A stretch of 64,000 bases of DNA, taken from the NCBI GenBank assembly GCA_902595515.1, contig CACJQK010000003.1:83960-147959 (forward strand), written 5' to 3'. Below, in pieces: positions 41,534 to 51,642 of the stretch (position 1 is the stretch's first letter; the number at the start of each line of letters is the position of its first letter). A program made the translations under genes and the position numbers. The notes beneath the pieces are model-generated. The model was not told the DNA's origin and did not search any database. It saw nothing but the letters and a program-made list of their open reading frames with translations. Origin of the DNA: an uncultured SAR116 cluster alpha proteobacterium (GTDB taxonomy: Bacteria > Pseudomonadota > Alphaproteobacteria > Puniceispirillales > Marisalimonadaceae).

Positions 41534-44152
41534 ATGTCCAATATTAAAGTCAATAGTATTAAAGAAAAATTTCTTAAAGCATCAAAATTACATCAAAGTG
41601 GTGATTTTAAAAATGCCGAGATGACTTATAAAAAAATTTTGGCAGAACATCCTAACGAAATCGATACACTTCATAACCTAAGTATATTAGCAATACAAAC
41701 CAATAAACCTGATATTGCAGTAAAATTAGTTAATAAGGTGATCAATTTACAACCTAGTTTTCATGTAGCATACAATACCCGTGGAATTGCTTTTCGTAGT
41801 CAAAATAAATACACGTTAGCTATGCAGGATTTTGAAAAGGCTGTTAGTATAAACACAAAATATGCAGAATCTTATTTGAATTTAGCAATAATTTTAATTA
41901 TTTTAAAAAAATTTGAACAAGCACTCTCTTACTGTAATAAAGCCATCAAAGTAAATTCGTCATATTCTGAAGCATATAACACACAAGGAATAATTTTCTT
42001 ACAAAAAGAACAATTTCTAGAATCAATAAAATCATTTGATAATGCTATAAAATATAATCAAAATTATTATGAAGCTTACAACAACAAAGCTAAATGTCTT
42101 TTAAAGATTAATAAATCTACCGAAGCTGTTGAAGAATTTAAAAAAGTAATAAAAATTAATCCTAGAAATATAGAAACTTATATTAATATTGCTAATGAGT
42201 TTTTAAATATGAAAAAATTTTCTTTATCTTTAAAATACTGTGAAATTGCACTTAATATTGATAATAAATTTGAAGACGCCTACTTAGTAAAAGGTAGGGT
42301 ACACTTAAAAATGAACAAAGCCAATATAGCTATTGAAAATTACAAAAAATGCTTGTTCGTTAATAAAAAAAATATATTTGCATTAAACGGACTAGGAAAT
42401 GCTTATATGATTTTAAAACAAAATCATGAGGCAATAAATTTTTATAAAAAAGCTATATCTATTAATAATAAATATGCAGATGCTCATGCAAATTTAGGAC
42501 TTGCCCATTACAAATTAAGAGACAACAAAGAGGCAATCAAACATTTTAAAATCTCACTTTCAAATAATTTAAATTGTACAGAGACATTAATTAATCTTGG
42601 TAACTCCTATTTACAATTATATATATTAGACAAAGCTTTGAAATATTATAATAAAGCGATTGATATTAATCCTAATTATGCTGAAGCATACAACAATAAG
42701 GGAAACATTTTAAGATTTTACAAGAAATATGACGAGGCTATTATTTCTTATAATACGGCATTAAAATTAAAACCTAACTTAAAGTTATTATTTAGTTCAT
42801 TAATGTTTACTAAAATGAATGTATGTGATTGGAAAAATATTTATGAAGACCGAAAACACTTCAAAAATATTCTTTACAAAAAACCACATTACACTCACCA
42901 CCCTTTTAGCTCCTTAAGTATCTTAAATGATCCAAAAGATCATAAAATTATAGGCCAAAGATTTGTTAATAACAATTACCCTGAGCAGAAAAATTTAAAT
43001 GAAATTAAACCAAATAATAAAAAAGATAAAATAATTTTAGCTTATATATCATATGATTTTGGTGAGCATCCTGTAACAAGACTTATAAATGAAATAATTG
43101 AAAACCACAATAGAAGTAAATTTGATGTAATTGGAATTTATTATGGGCCTTCAAAAACTGACGAAATGTATATCAAAATTTCTAAAGCATTCGATAAACT
43201 TATAAATGTTCAAGATAAGAGTGATGAGGCTATTTCTATGATTTGTAGAAATTTAAAAATTGATATTGCAATTGATTTAACAGGACACACAAAGGGAAGC
43301 AGAATAGGAATATTTTCATTTAGACCAGCACCTATTCAAGTTAATTTTTTAGGCTTTCCTGGAACAACAGGCGCTAAATATATTGATTATATTATTGCTG
43401 ACAATACGATAATACCTAAACATTTTCAAAGAAATTATACCGAAAAAATTATATATCTACCAAATTCATATATACCCACACATGATTTAAAACAGGTGTC
43501 ACCTACAAAGTTTTCAAGAAAAGATTTAAACCTTCCAGAGCATGGTTTTATTTTTTGTTGTTTTAATAATAGTTATAAAATTTCTCCAGAGATATTTGCC
43601 ATTTGGTTGAAAATTTTAAAGTTAGTGAAAGAAAGTGTTTTATGGTTATCATATATGACATTAACTGCAAGGCAAAATTTATATAAAGAAGCTGAAGCTA
43701 TGGGAATAGCTAAAGAGCGTTTGATTTTTGCTAACAAAATGGAAAAACATAGTGATCATTTGTCAAGATTAAGTTTTGCGGACTTATTTTTAGATACTTA
43801 TCCTTATAATGCTCATTCAACTGCAATAGATTTTCTTTCAATGGGTGTTCCTATTATTACCCTAAAAGGAGAAACTTTTGCTAGCAGAGTGGGGGCAAGT
43901 TTATTAAAATCTCTTGAGTTATTAGATCTTATAACTAACAGTTTTGATGCTTACGAAAAAAAAGCTGTTGAACTTGCTACTAATAGTAAGGAATTTACTA
44001 TTGTGAAAAATAAGTTACGTGAAAATAAAGCTAAAAAGATACTCTTCAATACTGTTCGGTTTACTAGAAATATTGAAAAAGGTTATGAAGCTGCATACGA
44101 AAACTACATCAATAAAAAAAGGCCTAAAACCATTGAGATACAAAACAACTAA
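41534..44152 (+). CDS. TPR protein with O-GlcNAc transferase (SPINDLY-like, GT41) domain
   Basis: 872 aa. The first ~440 residues are about eleven tetratricopeptide repeats (for example 'A-Y-N-T-Q-G-I-I-F', 'A-E-A-Y-N-N-K-G-N-I-L-R'), and the last ~370 are the bacterial GT41 catalytic domain: 'Y-I-S-Y-D-F-G-E-H-P-V' near 505, 'D-L-T-G-H-T-K-G-S-R', 'Q-V-N-F-L-G-F-P-G-T-T-G' and 'F-L-D-T-Y-P-Y-N-A-H-S-T-A-I-D'. These enzymes transfer a sugar, often GlcNAc, to proteins; in other bacteria GT41 proteins can modify flagellin or adhesins. Target here is unknown. No ribosome binding site is evident at the ATG. Confidence 0.88.
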   Translation: MSNIKVNSIKEKFLKASKLHQSGDFKNAEMTYKKILAEHPNEIDTLHNLSILAIQTNKPDIAVKLVNKVINLQPSFHVAYNTRGIAFRSQNKYTLAMQDFEKAVSINTKYAESYLNLAIILIILKKFEQALSYCNKAIKVNSSYSEAYNTQGIIFLQKEQFLESIKSFDNAIKYNQNYYEAYNNKAKCLLKINKSTEAVEEFKKVIKINPRNIETYINIANEFLNMKKFSLSLKYCEIALNIDNKFEDAYLVKGRVHLKMNKANIAIENYKKCLFVNKKNIFALNGLGNAYMILKQNHEAINFYKKAISINNKYADAHANLGLAHYKLRDNKEAIKHFKISLSNNLNCTETLINLGNSYLQLYILDKALKYYNKAIDINPNYAEAYNNKGNILRFYKKYDEAIISYNTALKLKPNLKLLFSSLMFTKMNVCDWKNIYEDRKHFKNILYKKPHYTHHPFSSLSILNDPKDHKIIGQRFVNNNYPEQKNLNEIKPNNKKDKIILAYISYDFGEHPVTRLINEIIENHNRSKFDVIGIYYGPSKTDEMYIKISKAFDKLINVQDKSDEAISMICRNLKIDIAIDLTGHTKGSRIGIFSFRPAPIQVNFLGFPGTTGAKYIDYIIADNTIIPKHFQRNYTEKIIYLPNSYIPTHDLKQVSPTKFSRKDLNLPEHGFIFCCFNNSYKISPEIFAIWLKILKLVKESVLWLSYMTLTARQNLYKEAEAMGIAKERLIFANKMEKHSDHLSRLSFADLFLDTYPYNAHSTAIDFLSMGVPIITLKGETFASRVGASLLKSLELLDLITNSFDAYEKKAVELATNSKEFTIVKNKLRENKAKKILFNTVRFTRNIEKGYEAAYENYINKKRPKTIEIQNN

Positions 44153-44182
44153 AAGGTACTTAATTTCAACAAGAGTAAAATC

Positions 44183-45955
44183 TTATTCGTCTTTTAAGTT
44201 TGTTATCCAAATTGTTTGATACGGTGCAAGTTTTATTTTCTGTTCATCCTTAAAACTAATTTTAGGATTTAACAAATCATACCATTGCTCATCATCAATT
44301 AAGTTTATCATATTAGTATTTAAATCAATTTTTTTTGATGTGACATTTGTTATTGCAAAAATACTTTGACGTCTATCCCTACTTTGTCTCCAAACTGAAA
44401 AAATATTTTTATTTAAATTTAAGGTAAATTGAGTTGCGTTTGGGTGAAAAGCAGGTTGAGTTTTTCTGATAGATATTAATTTTTTTAGAATTTTGTAACA
44501 TTTATTTTCAATTGAGTTTTTATCATTTAAAGTGGCTGCCAAGTTTGAATAATTCCATTTATGCCTATTAAGATCTCTTTTTACTTTACTATTAAGGTAA
44601 GATTTATCATCATTTTTTGTGGCAAAAAAAGAATTAAAATAGAAAGCAGGGACACCTTCAATAGACAAAAGAATACAATGTGATGCTATAAATCGCTCTA
44701 GCGCAAATTTTCCTTTACTATCAATATCAGTGTATTGTAAGGCACTAAATAATGATATGTTCGCCTCGTAAACTTTTTCTTCATTTGATGGTAACTTTCT
44801 CATTGAAAACTTACTACCATTCTTTTCTAATCTCTCTAACATAATACTTATCTCTTCTTCAGATAAGACACCTTCAGCAGGTCTCATCCCTATCCCATCA
44901 TGAGATGCAATAAAATTTAAATATGCGTTACCTACTTGTGCAGGTGGCATTTTCATACTCCATTTTGTAAGTGAAGTAGAGTCTGCGAATAAAAACGTAT
45001 GGATAATTAATGGTGGTAAAGGAAAATTATATATCCAATGAGCTTCATCATTTTTTCCAAAATAACTTAAATTTTCTTCTTTGGGTAAATTTGTTTCTGT
45101 TACGATAATTATATTTTTATTAAGTTGATCAACAATATATCTAAATAATTTAATTATTTCATGAGTTTCAGGTAAGTTGAGACAAGTAGTTCCACTTTCT
45201 TTCCAAATAAAAGCTACTGCATCTAATCTAAATATTTTTACTCCATAACTAGATAATTTAAGAATTAAAGTTATAAATTCTAATAGAACTTCTGGATTTC
45301 TAAAATTTAAATCAATTTGATCATGACTAAATGTACACCACAAATTTTTGGTTTCATTTAAAATTTTTATCTTTTTGAGAAGATCATGATCTCGGGGTCT
45401 GATAACATTTGCATAATCGTAATTATTATTAATTGTAAAAAAATAGTCTTTACCTGGATTTTTGTTGAAAATAAAATTCTCAAACCATTCCCCTTCTGAA
45501 GAAGCATGATTTAAGACTAAATCTGTCATAATATTAGCTCGTTTTGATAGTTTTTTTATTTCCTCCCAATTTCCAAATTTAGGATCTATTTCATCATGAT
45601 TTTTTACTGAAAAACCTGCATCTCCACTTGATGGAAAGAAGGGTAAAAAGTGAATGCTATCTATAAATGAATAAAAATATTTATTGTAGAATGAAATAAA
45701 ATCACTAATTGTCTTCCCAAACAATCCATTATTTATATTATCTGCATATGTAATTAGTAAAACAGTTTTTTCAGACCAGGGTTCGTTAACATCGGTAGAA
45801 ATATTTTTAGATTTATAACTATTTATCAGTTGATTAATTTTTTTTGAGTACTCAAGAGTTTTGTCCTCAGGAATTATTCTGTTATAAATGTAGTTTAATC
45901 TTTTTAAAATATCTAAATTAGTATTTTCTTTAAATTTATTTTTTGACTTCTGCAT
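44183..45955 (-). CDS. GH13_18 phosphorylase, glucosylglycerate phosphorylase-like
   Basis: 590 aa. 'F-R-L-D-A-V-A-F-I-W' near residue 245 carries the nucleophile aspartate, 'I-V-T-E-T-N-L-P' the acid/base glutamate, 'S-H-D-G-I-G-M-R' the third acidic residue, all as in sucrose phosphorylase-type GH13_18 enzymes. The family contains sucrose phosphorylase and glucosylglycerate phosphorylase, which cleaves glucosylglycerate with phosphate to glucose 1-phosphate and D-glycerate. The latter fits here because the gene overlaps, by 20 bases, a glucosyl-3-phosphoglycerate synthase gene, with a matching phosphatase before it. Confidence 0.85.
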   Translation of the reverse strand: MQKSKNKFKENTNLDILKRLNYIYNRIIPEDKTLEYSKKINQLINSYKSKNISTDVNEPWSEKTVLLITYADNINNGLFGKTISDFISFYNKYFYSFIDSIHFLPFFPSSGDAGFSVKNHDEIDPKFGNWEEIKKLSKRANIMTDLVLNHASSEGEWFENFIFNKNPGKDYFFTINNNYDYANVIRPRDHDLLKKIKILNETKNLWCTFSHDQIDLNFRNPEVLLEFITLILKLSSYGVKIFRLDAVAFIWKESGTTCLNLPETHEIIKLFRYIVDQLNKNIIIVTETNLPKEENLSYFGKNDEAHWIYNFPLPPLIIHTFLFADSTSLTKWSMKMPPAQVGNAYLNFIASHDGIGMRPAEGVLSEEEISIMLERLEKNGSKFSMRKLPSNEEKVYEANISLFSALQYTDIDSKGKFALERFIASHCILLSIEGVPAFYFNSFFATKNDDKSYLNSKVKRDLNRHKWNYSNLAATLNDKNSIENKCYKILKKLISIRKTQPAFHPNATQFTLNLNKNIFSVWRQSRDRRQSIFAITNVTSKKIDLNTNMINLIDDEQWYDLLNPKISFKDEQKIKLAPYQTIWITNLKDE

Positions 45956-47174
45956 TATCTAATTCAACACTCAATTTTAATCTATCTAAAAAATCTGGAA
46001 TTGCACTCAAGACCCTATTCCATGTTGGAATAAAAGGCGTCTCCATTGGATTTTCAAAAAAAGATTCCCCAGCTTTCATTATATTTAATGCAAATAATTC
46101 TACAGTTTTTTCTTCAATATGGGAGTCAAAATTCAAATCGTTCATCTGTGCATCACTTCTATATATATCTATCATGTCAAGTGCAGCCCTGTAGTAAGTA
46201 GCTTTAATACTTCTAAATGTCTCTAGAGTAAAAATATTTCCCTGAGTTGCAAGTTTTCTTATTAATGCCTTAGTTATGTCAATTGACATTCTTGATAATC
46301 CATAATTATCATCATCTTCTGATAAAGCTTGATGTTTATGATCATATTTCTGTGCTAAATCAACTTGGCAGATTCGGTTACTAGCGTGGTTTCGCTGCAT
46401 TTCAGACAAAACTCCAATCTCTAACCCCCAATCAGAGGGTATTCTTAACCTTGGTAACAAATTTCTCCGAAAAGAAAATTCCCCAGCTAGAGGATATCTG
46501 AACGATTTCATAAAATCTAAATATTCACTTCTACCAATTGTTTTTTCCATCGCAAGTAATAAAGGAAAAACAAGTAAACGAGAAACTCTTCCATTCATTT
46601 TTCCATCTGCAACTCGAGGATAATATCCCTTACAAAACTGAAAATTAAAAACTGGATTAGCTACAGGGTAAAATAATTTAGCTAATAAAGATTTTTCATA
46701 TGTTAAGATATCACAATCATGTAAAGCAATAGATTCTGCCTTACCTCTTGCCAAGGTCATACCTATGCAAAACCAGACATTTCTTCCTTTTCCAAATTCT
46801 TTAGGTGACAAACCTTTTTCTTTCAATTCTTTGTCAAGTTCCATTAATCTTGGTCCATCATTCCAAAGAATAGAATGAGGTATTTTTAAATTTTCAAAAA
46901 AATTCAAAGCTTCTGCGTATTGATTTTTATTCGCTCTGTCCAGACCAATAACTATATGGTTTAAAAATTTAGTTTTATTAATTTCATCAATAATTTTGGG
47001 TAAGGCCATCCCACTTAACTCAGAAAACAAACAAGGTAAAATTAATTCCATAGGATTAACTTTAGAAAATTTCATTAAGTCATTTTCTAACTTTGTATAA
47101 TTTCCTTTGGAAGATGTTCCATATGAAAAGTCGTGTAAATTTGCAACTATACCATTTTGATAAAAACTACCCAT
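45936..47174 (-). CDS. gpgS: Glucosyl-3-phosphoglycerate synthase-like glycosyltransferase
   Basis: 412 aa GT-A glycosyltransferase. 'H-D-C-D-I' near residue 152 is the metal-binding D-x-D region; 'Y-Y-P-R-V-A-D-G-K-M-N-G-R-V-S-R-L' and 'F-R-Y-P-L-A-G-E-F' and 'D-W-G-L-E-I-G-V-L-S-E' are characteristic of GpgS. The enzyme joins glucose from an NDP-glucose to 3-phosphoglycerate, giving glucosyl-3-phosphoglycerate, the first step to the compatible solute glucosylglycerate. A mannosyl analogue is possible. AAGGAT precedes the ATG; the phosphatase gene ends five bases upstream. Confidence 0.85.
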   Translation of the reverse strand: MGSFYQNGIVANLHDFSYGTSSKGNYTKLENDLMKFSKVNPMELILPCLFSELSGMALPKIIDEINKTKFLNHIVIGLDRANKNQYAEALNFFENLKIPHSILWNDGPRLMELDKELKEKGLSPKEFGKGRNVWFCIGMTLARGKAESIALHDCDILTYEKSLLAKLFYPVANPVFNFQFCKGYYPRVADGKMNGRVSRLLVFPLLLAMEKTIGRSEYLDFMKSFRYPLAGEFSFRRNLLPRLRIPSDWGLEIGVLSEMQRNHASNRICQVDLAQKYDHKHQALSEDDDNYGLSRMSIDITKALIRKLATQGNIFTLETFRSIKATYYRAALDMIDIYRSDAQMNDLNFDSHIEEKTVELFALNIMKAGESFFENPMETPFIPTWNRVLSAIPDFLDRLKLSVELDNAEVKK

Positions 47175-47178
47175 TGTA

Positions 47179-48003
47179 CTATCCTTGTAATTGAAAATTA
47201 ATTTTTTTAAGCGAGGCTCTTACTACTTCTTCCCATCCTTGTGGTGCACTTTGAGTTGCTCTAATTATTTTTTTATCATTTAAATAACATAGGTTTTTTT
47301 TGTTCGGTAAAGGAATTATACAAGGCTGATCTGAAAGATTTAACATTGAAATATCATTAGGACTATCGCCTATAACTATTGTATGGGTGTTGAAATTAAA
47401 TTCATTTTTTAACTTTTCAATTAAAGTTGTCATTGCTTTACCCTTTGAACAATCATCACATATATTATAAATTCTTCCACCTTCATGTAATTTCATTCCA
47501 ATTTTTTTTAAAAGAACAGTGAACTCATTTACTAATTCTTTGGAACCATCAAAAACTAATGGCATTGAATAATCTCTATTTAATGCAAAGGGTAGATATT
47601 TTTTGTTAAGACCTAGAATTTTCGTCTGTTCTATTGAACTCATATCTTTTAAAAAAAGACATCTCTTTTGAAATTCTACAGGTATACTTTTTTCAAATAA
47701 CGTTAGAATTTCAGATACAGATCTACTAAAAACAAGGGAGTTATTTTTAAATTTGAAATTGGTATGAACGAGATCAAGATTATGTACTGCTGCACCATTT
47801 TCTACAACAAAAGGAAGATTATGCCCTAATTGGTCAAGAAACACCTGAATTTCTGATTTTGTTTTACTAGTGTTTGGTATTATCTTAATACCATTTTTAA
47901 TACAATTTAAAATAAAATCTTTTATCTCTCTAAACTCAAAATTATTATGGTTTAATAACGAACCATCAAGATCTGTAAAAATTAATATTTGACTACTTTT
48001 CAT
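47179..48003 (-). CDS. Glucosyl/mannosyl-3-phosphoglycerate phosphatase (HAD)
   Basis: 274 aa HAD phosphatase of the Cof/MPGP type. 'F-T-D-L-D-G-S-L-L' near residue 9 has the nucleophile and acid/base aspartates, 'K-G-K-A-M-T-T-L' the lysine motif and 'V-I-G-D-S-P-N-D-I-S-M-L' the metal-binding aspartates. This family (YedP, GpgP, MpgP) removes the phosphate from glycosyl-3-phosphoglycerate. As first gene of the phosphatase-synthase-phosphorylase operon it should act on glucosyl-3-phosphoglycerate. Confidence 0.85.
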   Translation of the reverse strand: MKSSQILIFTDLDGSLLNHNNFEFREIKDFILNCIKNGIKIIPNTSKTKSEIQVFLDQLGHNLPFVVENGAAVHNLDLVHTNFKFKNNSLVFSRSVSEILTLFEKSIPVEFQKRCLFLKDMSSIEQTKILGLNKKYLPFALNRDYSMPLVFDGSKELVNEFTVLLKKIGMKLHEGGRIYNICDDCSKGKAMTTLIEKLKNEFNFNTHTIVIGDSPNDISMLNLSDQPCIIPLPNKKNLCYLNDKKIIRATQSAPQGWEEVVRASLKKINFQLQG

Positions 48004-48030
48004 GGCGTAAACCTAGGCAATATTTAGTAT

Positions 48031-49257
48031 TTATAAAGATTTTTGTTTGGCCATAATTAAATTTGATGATTTATTAGGCAAAAGCATTCCAGAAACAATT
48101 ACAGCAATTGAAATAAAAGCTAATGATTTTAAAACATGGGAAAAATCATACCCATTTTTTAACAAAATAGATATTGCAGGCAAAACTGCAGCACCAGCAC
48201 ATAAGTTAACCATAAACTTGATTGAAAGCACTCGACCTCTCCAACTATCTTGAACATATTTTACCAAAATAATATCTGTTATGGGAACTTGCCCAAAGAC
48301 AAATAGCATTCCTGCTAACATAATAAATAACAAGCTGTAATCAAATGAAAAACTTGCTAAGAAAATGAAAATTAATTGACCAACACCCATAGCTGACAAA
48401 ACATATTTTGGAGAAATTTTATCAGCTAACCAACCTGTCCCAATTTGAGCAAATGAGGCAAAAGCATAAACTAATCCCGCTAATATTCCTGTTATTGCAA
48501 TATCACTAGAAATTTCTGATAAATTGATTTCAAATAATCTTGGTATCAGAAATGTCATTGAACCAAAGATAAATCCTCCAGATAATGTAACAATACTTAA
48601 GCAAATTAGTACTGTTTTCCATCCATCCTTTAAAACTTGATTTTTTGCATTTTGAATTTTTGATTTAGAGTTTGATTTACTTTCATCCAACTCTATAAAA
48701 GAAAGTAATTGAGTAATTCCAAATATACTACAAAAAATTGCAGGTAGCATAAAAGCTAGTCTCCAATCAGCATAAGCTATTAGAAATCCAGTCAGGACTG
48801 GTGCTAAAGCCACCCCCATATTACCCCAAACACCATTTATACCAAGCCTCAAACCTACTTTACCTGGTCTTTTTGTAATCATTGCAATACCAACAGGATG
48901 GTAAATAGCTGCAAAAAACCCCAATATGCCTAATGATATTCCTAACATCTCTACAGAATATGAAAAAGCAGTTAATAATGCACCTAGGGCTAAACCAAAA
49001 GGATAAATTGTAATTAATATAGCTCTTGAAAATTTATCAGCTAACCAACCCGCTAAGGGTGCTGCAGCTCCAAATAAAACTACACCTAAAGTTCCATAAA
49101 TAATAATTTCTTCGTAAGATAACGCAAATTCTCTACCTGCATCAAATGCTGCCTTGGCAAAAATAAGCATCATAAAATGATCTAACAAATGTCCTATATT
49201 AAGATATAGATCTGGTATAGAGTAATTTTTAGAACTATCAAGATTTAGTAATTTCAT
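48031..49257 (-). CDS. MFS transporter
   Basis: 408 aa with about twelve hydrophobic segments. 'G-W-L-A-D-K-F-S-R-A' in the loop between segments 2 and 3, and 'G-W-L-A-D-K-I-S-P-K' in the second half, are the MFS signatures. Overall similar to FSR-like efflux or sugar porters. Substrate unknown. It starts upstream of the glucosylglycerate operon on the same strand, 27 bases from the phosphatase, so it may belong to the operon and move a related solute, although this is only positional. Confidence 0.78.
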   Translation of the reverse strand: MKLLNLDSSKNYSIPDLYLNIGHLLDHFMMLIFAKAAFDAGREFALSYEEIIIYGTLGVVLFGAAAPLAGWLADKFSRAILITIYPFGLALGALLTAFSYSVEMLGISLGILGFFAAIYHPVGIAMITKRPGKVGLRLGINGVWGNMGVALAPVLTGFLIAYADWRLAFMLPAIFCSIFGITQLLSFIELDESKSNSKSKIQNAKNQVLKDGWKTVLICLSIVTLSGGFIFGSMTFLIPRLFEINLSEISSDIAITGILAGLVYAFASFAQIGTGWLADKISPKYVLSAMGVGQLIFIFLASFSFDYSLLFIMLAGMLFVFGQVPITDIILVKYVQDSWRGRVLSIKFMVNLCAGAAVLPAISILLKNGYDFSHVLKSLAFISIAVIVSGMLLPNKSSNLIMAKQKSL

Positions 49258-49287
49258 ATTAATAGATCTTATGTAAGTTAAATTTCA

Positions 49288-49959
49288 TCACGACAAAAAA
49301 GTAGTAAAGTCAGTGTAATTTAATTTTTCAACTCGTAAGGCATTTTCAGGAGCATTAATGTCCTCGTAACCAATAGAAACTCCACATACTAACATTTCGT
49401 TTTCTTTGAACCCTAAATGGTCTGCAATTATAGTATGAAATCTTGTAAAAGCAACTTGACCACAGGTATGCAATCCTTCTCCTCTAGCACCCACTAATAT
49501 ACTCTGAATAAACATACCAACGTCCATGAATGTTCCTGTAGCAAGTCGTCTATCCATAGTTATAAACATTCCAAGCGGGGCACCGAAAAAATGAAAGTTT
49601 TCCTGCATTTGTTTATCTCTAGCTTCAAAATCATCTCTTTTAATATTAAGAAGTTTATAAAGTTCAAAACCAACTGCTCTTCTTCTTGAAATAAAGGGTT
49701 CAAACCACTCAGTTGGATAATAATTAAATTCTTGTTTAAATTTTTTTGCAGAACCATTTTCAATAGATTCTAAAATAGAGTTTGTAATTGCTTCTTTTTT
49801 TTTGCCCTCTACAACGTATACATGCCAAGGCTGTATATTATGTCCACTTGGCGCAAAAGCTGAACACTCTAAAATATTTTTTATTTTGTCTTTTGGTATT
49901 GGATCTGGAAGAAACCTTCTTACTGATCTTCTTGAAATGAAAGCTTCCTTTACATTCAT
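49288..49959 (-). CDS. Nitroreductase-family flavoprotein
   Basis: 223 aa. 'S-R-R-S-V-R-R-F-L' at the N-terminus and 'A-P-S-G-H-N-I-Q-P-W' near 36-45 are the FMN-binding motifs; 'M-F-I-Q-S-I-L-V-G-A-R-G-E-G-L-H-T' and 'C-G-V-S-I-G-Y' follow. It reduces quinones or nitro compounds with NAD(P)H; the true substrate is unknown. GAGG lies before the ATG. Confidence 0.87.
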   Translation of the reverse strand: MNVKEAFISRRSVRRFLPDPIPKDKIKNILECSAFAPSGHNIQPWHVYVVEGKKKEAITNSILESIENGSAKKFKQEFNYYPTEWFEPFISRRRAVGFELYKLLNIKRDDFEARDKQMQENFHFFGAPLGMFITMDRRLATGTFMDVGMFIQSILVGARGEGLHTCGQVAFTRFHTIIADHLGFKENEMLVCGVSIGYEDINAPENALRVEKLNYTDFTTFLS

Positions 49960-50039
49960 ACTTATAACCTCACAATAAAAAATTAAATTAATAATATGTT
50001 AACTATTTACGGTATTTAGGTATTAATCAATTAATTAAT

Positions 50040-50732
50040 TTAATTTTGTGATAATATGTTTCTAAAAAATTTAACTTTATCAATTCTTTCAAACAAATAA
50101 GGTTGTCTTTGTCTAATCATATTTGAAAGTGAAGTTTCTTTTATTGTTTTAGTACTCTCATATTTAACATTTTTAGCTTTGACTATTTTCTTATCTTTAA
50201 CTTTTTTCCAGAAACTTTTAACTTTAATTAAATAAGGTTTATTCTTTTTTGGATCAGAAGAGTGATAATACTTAATTGCATTATCCCATGAACCATGTTT
50301 GTTTTTTAATTGTTGTAAAAATGAAGCAGCATAAGAGATATTAGGATTAACCTCAAACATATCAGATATCTTCTTAAAATTATTTTTGTGCCATTTAATA
50401 TTAATCTGCATACAACCAACATCCATATTAAAATCATTTCTCTTTAAATTTTTTAAAACATAATTTCTCATTTGTTTTTTAGTATCAAAAAACATACTTT
50501 TTCCAGCATGATTTATTGTCCAAGGCCATATTACAAATTTATTTTTGATTTTTCTAATTGCCTCAGCTTTACCTATACCAAGAAGAAGCCCTTTTGGAAT
50601 ATCAGTTTGCATTTCTGTATATTCAATCGTGTTTTCGCATAAATTAAAGTTTTCAATACTATCTGCGAATGTTTCTTTTATAAATAAAAGAAACAATACA
50701 TTAAATATTATTGAAGCTTTAAACAATTTCAT
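50040..50732 (-). CDS. Secreted lytic transglycosylase (SLT domain)
   Basis: 230 aa from the ATG at 50732 (MKLFKAS); an upstream in-frame TTG at 50747 is less likely. A signal peptide ends near 'T-F-A-D-S'. 'G-I-G-K-A-E-A-I-R' is the position of the catalytic glutamate of SLT enzymes, and 'W-P-W-T-I-N', 'D-V-G-C-M-Q-I-N', and 'A-A-S-F-L-Q-Q-L-K-N-K-H-G-S-W-D-N-A-I-K-Y-Y-H' split over residues 90-155 are typical. It cuts peptidoglycan, possibly for flagellar or secretion assembly. The C-terminal tail is basic. Confidence 0.78.
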   Translation of the reverse strand: MKLFKASIIFNVLFLLFIKETFADSIENFNLCENTIEYTEMQTDIPKGLLLGIGKAEAIRKIKNKFVIWPWTINHAGKSMFFDTKKQMRNYVLKNLKRNDFNMDVGCMQINIKWHKNNFKKISDMFEVNPNISYAASFLQQLKNKHGSWDNAIKYYHSSDPKKNKPYLIKVKSFWKKVKDKKIVKAKNVKYESTKTIKETSLSNMIRQRQPYLFERIDKVKFFRNILSQN

Positions 50733-50767
50733 GCTTTTTATAAGCAATCGATGTGCCAGAAAATCTA

Positions 50768-51553
50768 CTATCTTAATTTTTTATAATCCGGTTCTCTTTT
50801 TTCTAAAAAAGCATCAATACCCTCTATGCTTTCTTTGTCACCCATAGATTTTACCATCAAATCAGTTTCCATTTGAAGCTGCTCTGAAAAATTATTTCCA
50901 TAAGCAGATCTAGACAATTTCTTTATTCTAGAAATAGAATTTTTTGGAAGATTATCAAAATTTTTAGACAATTCCAAAGCAGTTTCTTTTGCTTTTCCTT
51001 TTTGAGATAAAATATTTATGGCGCCTATTTGATATAATCTAGAAGCATCTATTTTACCTCCTATCATTGCCATCTCAGAAAGCATTTGACGTGGCATAGT
51101 TTCAGATAAAAATTTAGTTGCATTACCATCAGGTGTTAATCCAATTTTTACATAAGCTAAGGAAAAAAAAGTATGTTCACTCATCACTACTAAATCACAA
51201 GCCATAGCTAGTGAAACACCTGCACCTGCTGCTCCACCTTCAATTGCAGAAATAATAGGTTTTGAACAATTAAAAATAGCTTGTATTGTTCCATTTAGCT
51301 GACTTAGTGCATCATATCTTTCATCTTCGGACATAGATCTTCTAGTTTTTAGGCCATTTAAATCTCCTCCTGCACAAAAAAAATCACCAGCACCAGTTAT
51401 AATTAATGCGTTAACTTCTCTATTATCGTCTGCCATTTTGATAGTTGATTGTAATTCATCATGAAAACCAAAAATCATTGAATTTCGCTTAGAAGGATTA
51501 TTGATAGTCACTAATAAAGTGTTATCAATTAATTCATTTTCTATGATAGCCAT
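50768..51553 (-). CDS. Enoyl-CoA hydratase/isomerase family protein
   Basis: 261 aa. 'I-N-N-P-S-K-R-N-S-M' opens, 'G-A-G-D-F-F-C-A-G-G-D-L' and 'I-S-A-I-E-G-G-A-A-G-A-G' are the oxyanion loops of the crotonase fold. Beyond the second loop 'V-K-I-G-L-T-P-D-G' lies where a catalytic glutamate would be. Acts on an enoyl- or related acyl-CoA. Second crotonase of the window (the other is at 28.4 kb). GGAAT precedes the ATG. Confidence 0.87.
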   Translation of the reverse strand: MAIIENELIDNTLLVTINNPSKRNSMIFGFHDELQSTIKMADDNREVNALIITGAGDFFCAGGDLNGLKTRRSMSEDERYDALSQLNGTIQAIFNCSKPIISAIEGGAAGAGVSLAMACDLVVMSEHTFFSLAYVKIGLTPDGNATKFLSETMPRQMLSEMAMIGGKIDASRLYQIGAINILSQKGKAKETALELSKNFDNLPKNSISRIKKLSRSAYGNNFSEQLQMETDLMVKSMGDKESIEGIDAFLEKREPDYKKLR

Positions 51554-51642
51554 TTTATTCCTATACTTTAATTATTTTATTATTGAATTAAAAAACTTAT
51601 GAAGTCATTGTTTAAGAAAATAACTAAAATTGCAAATTTATT

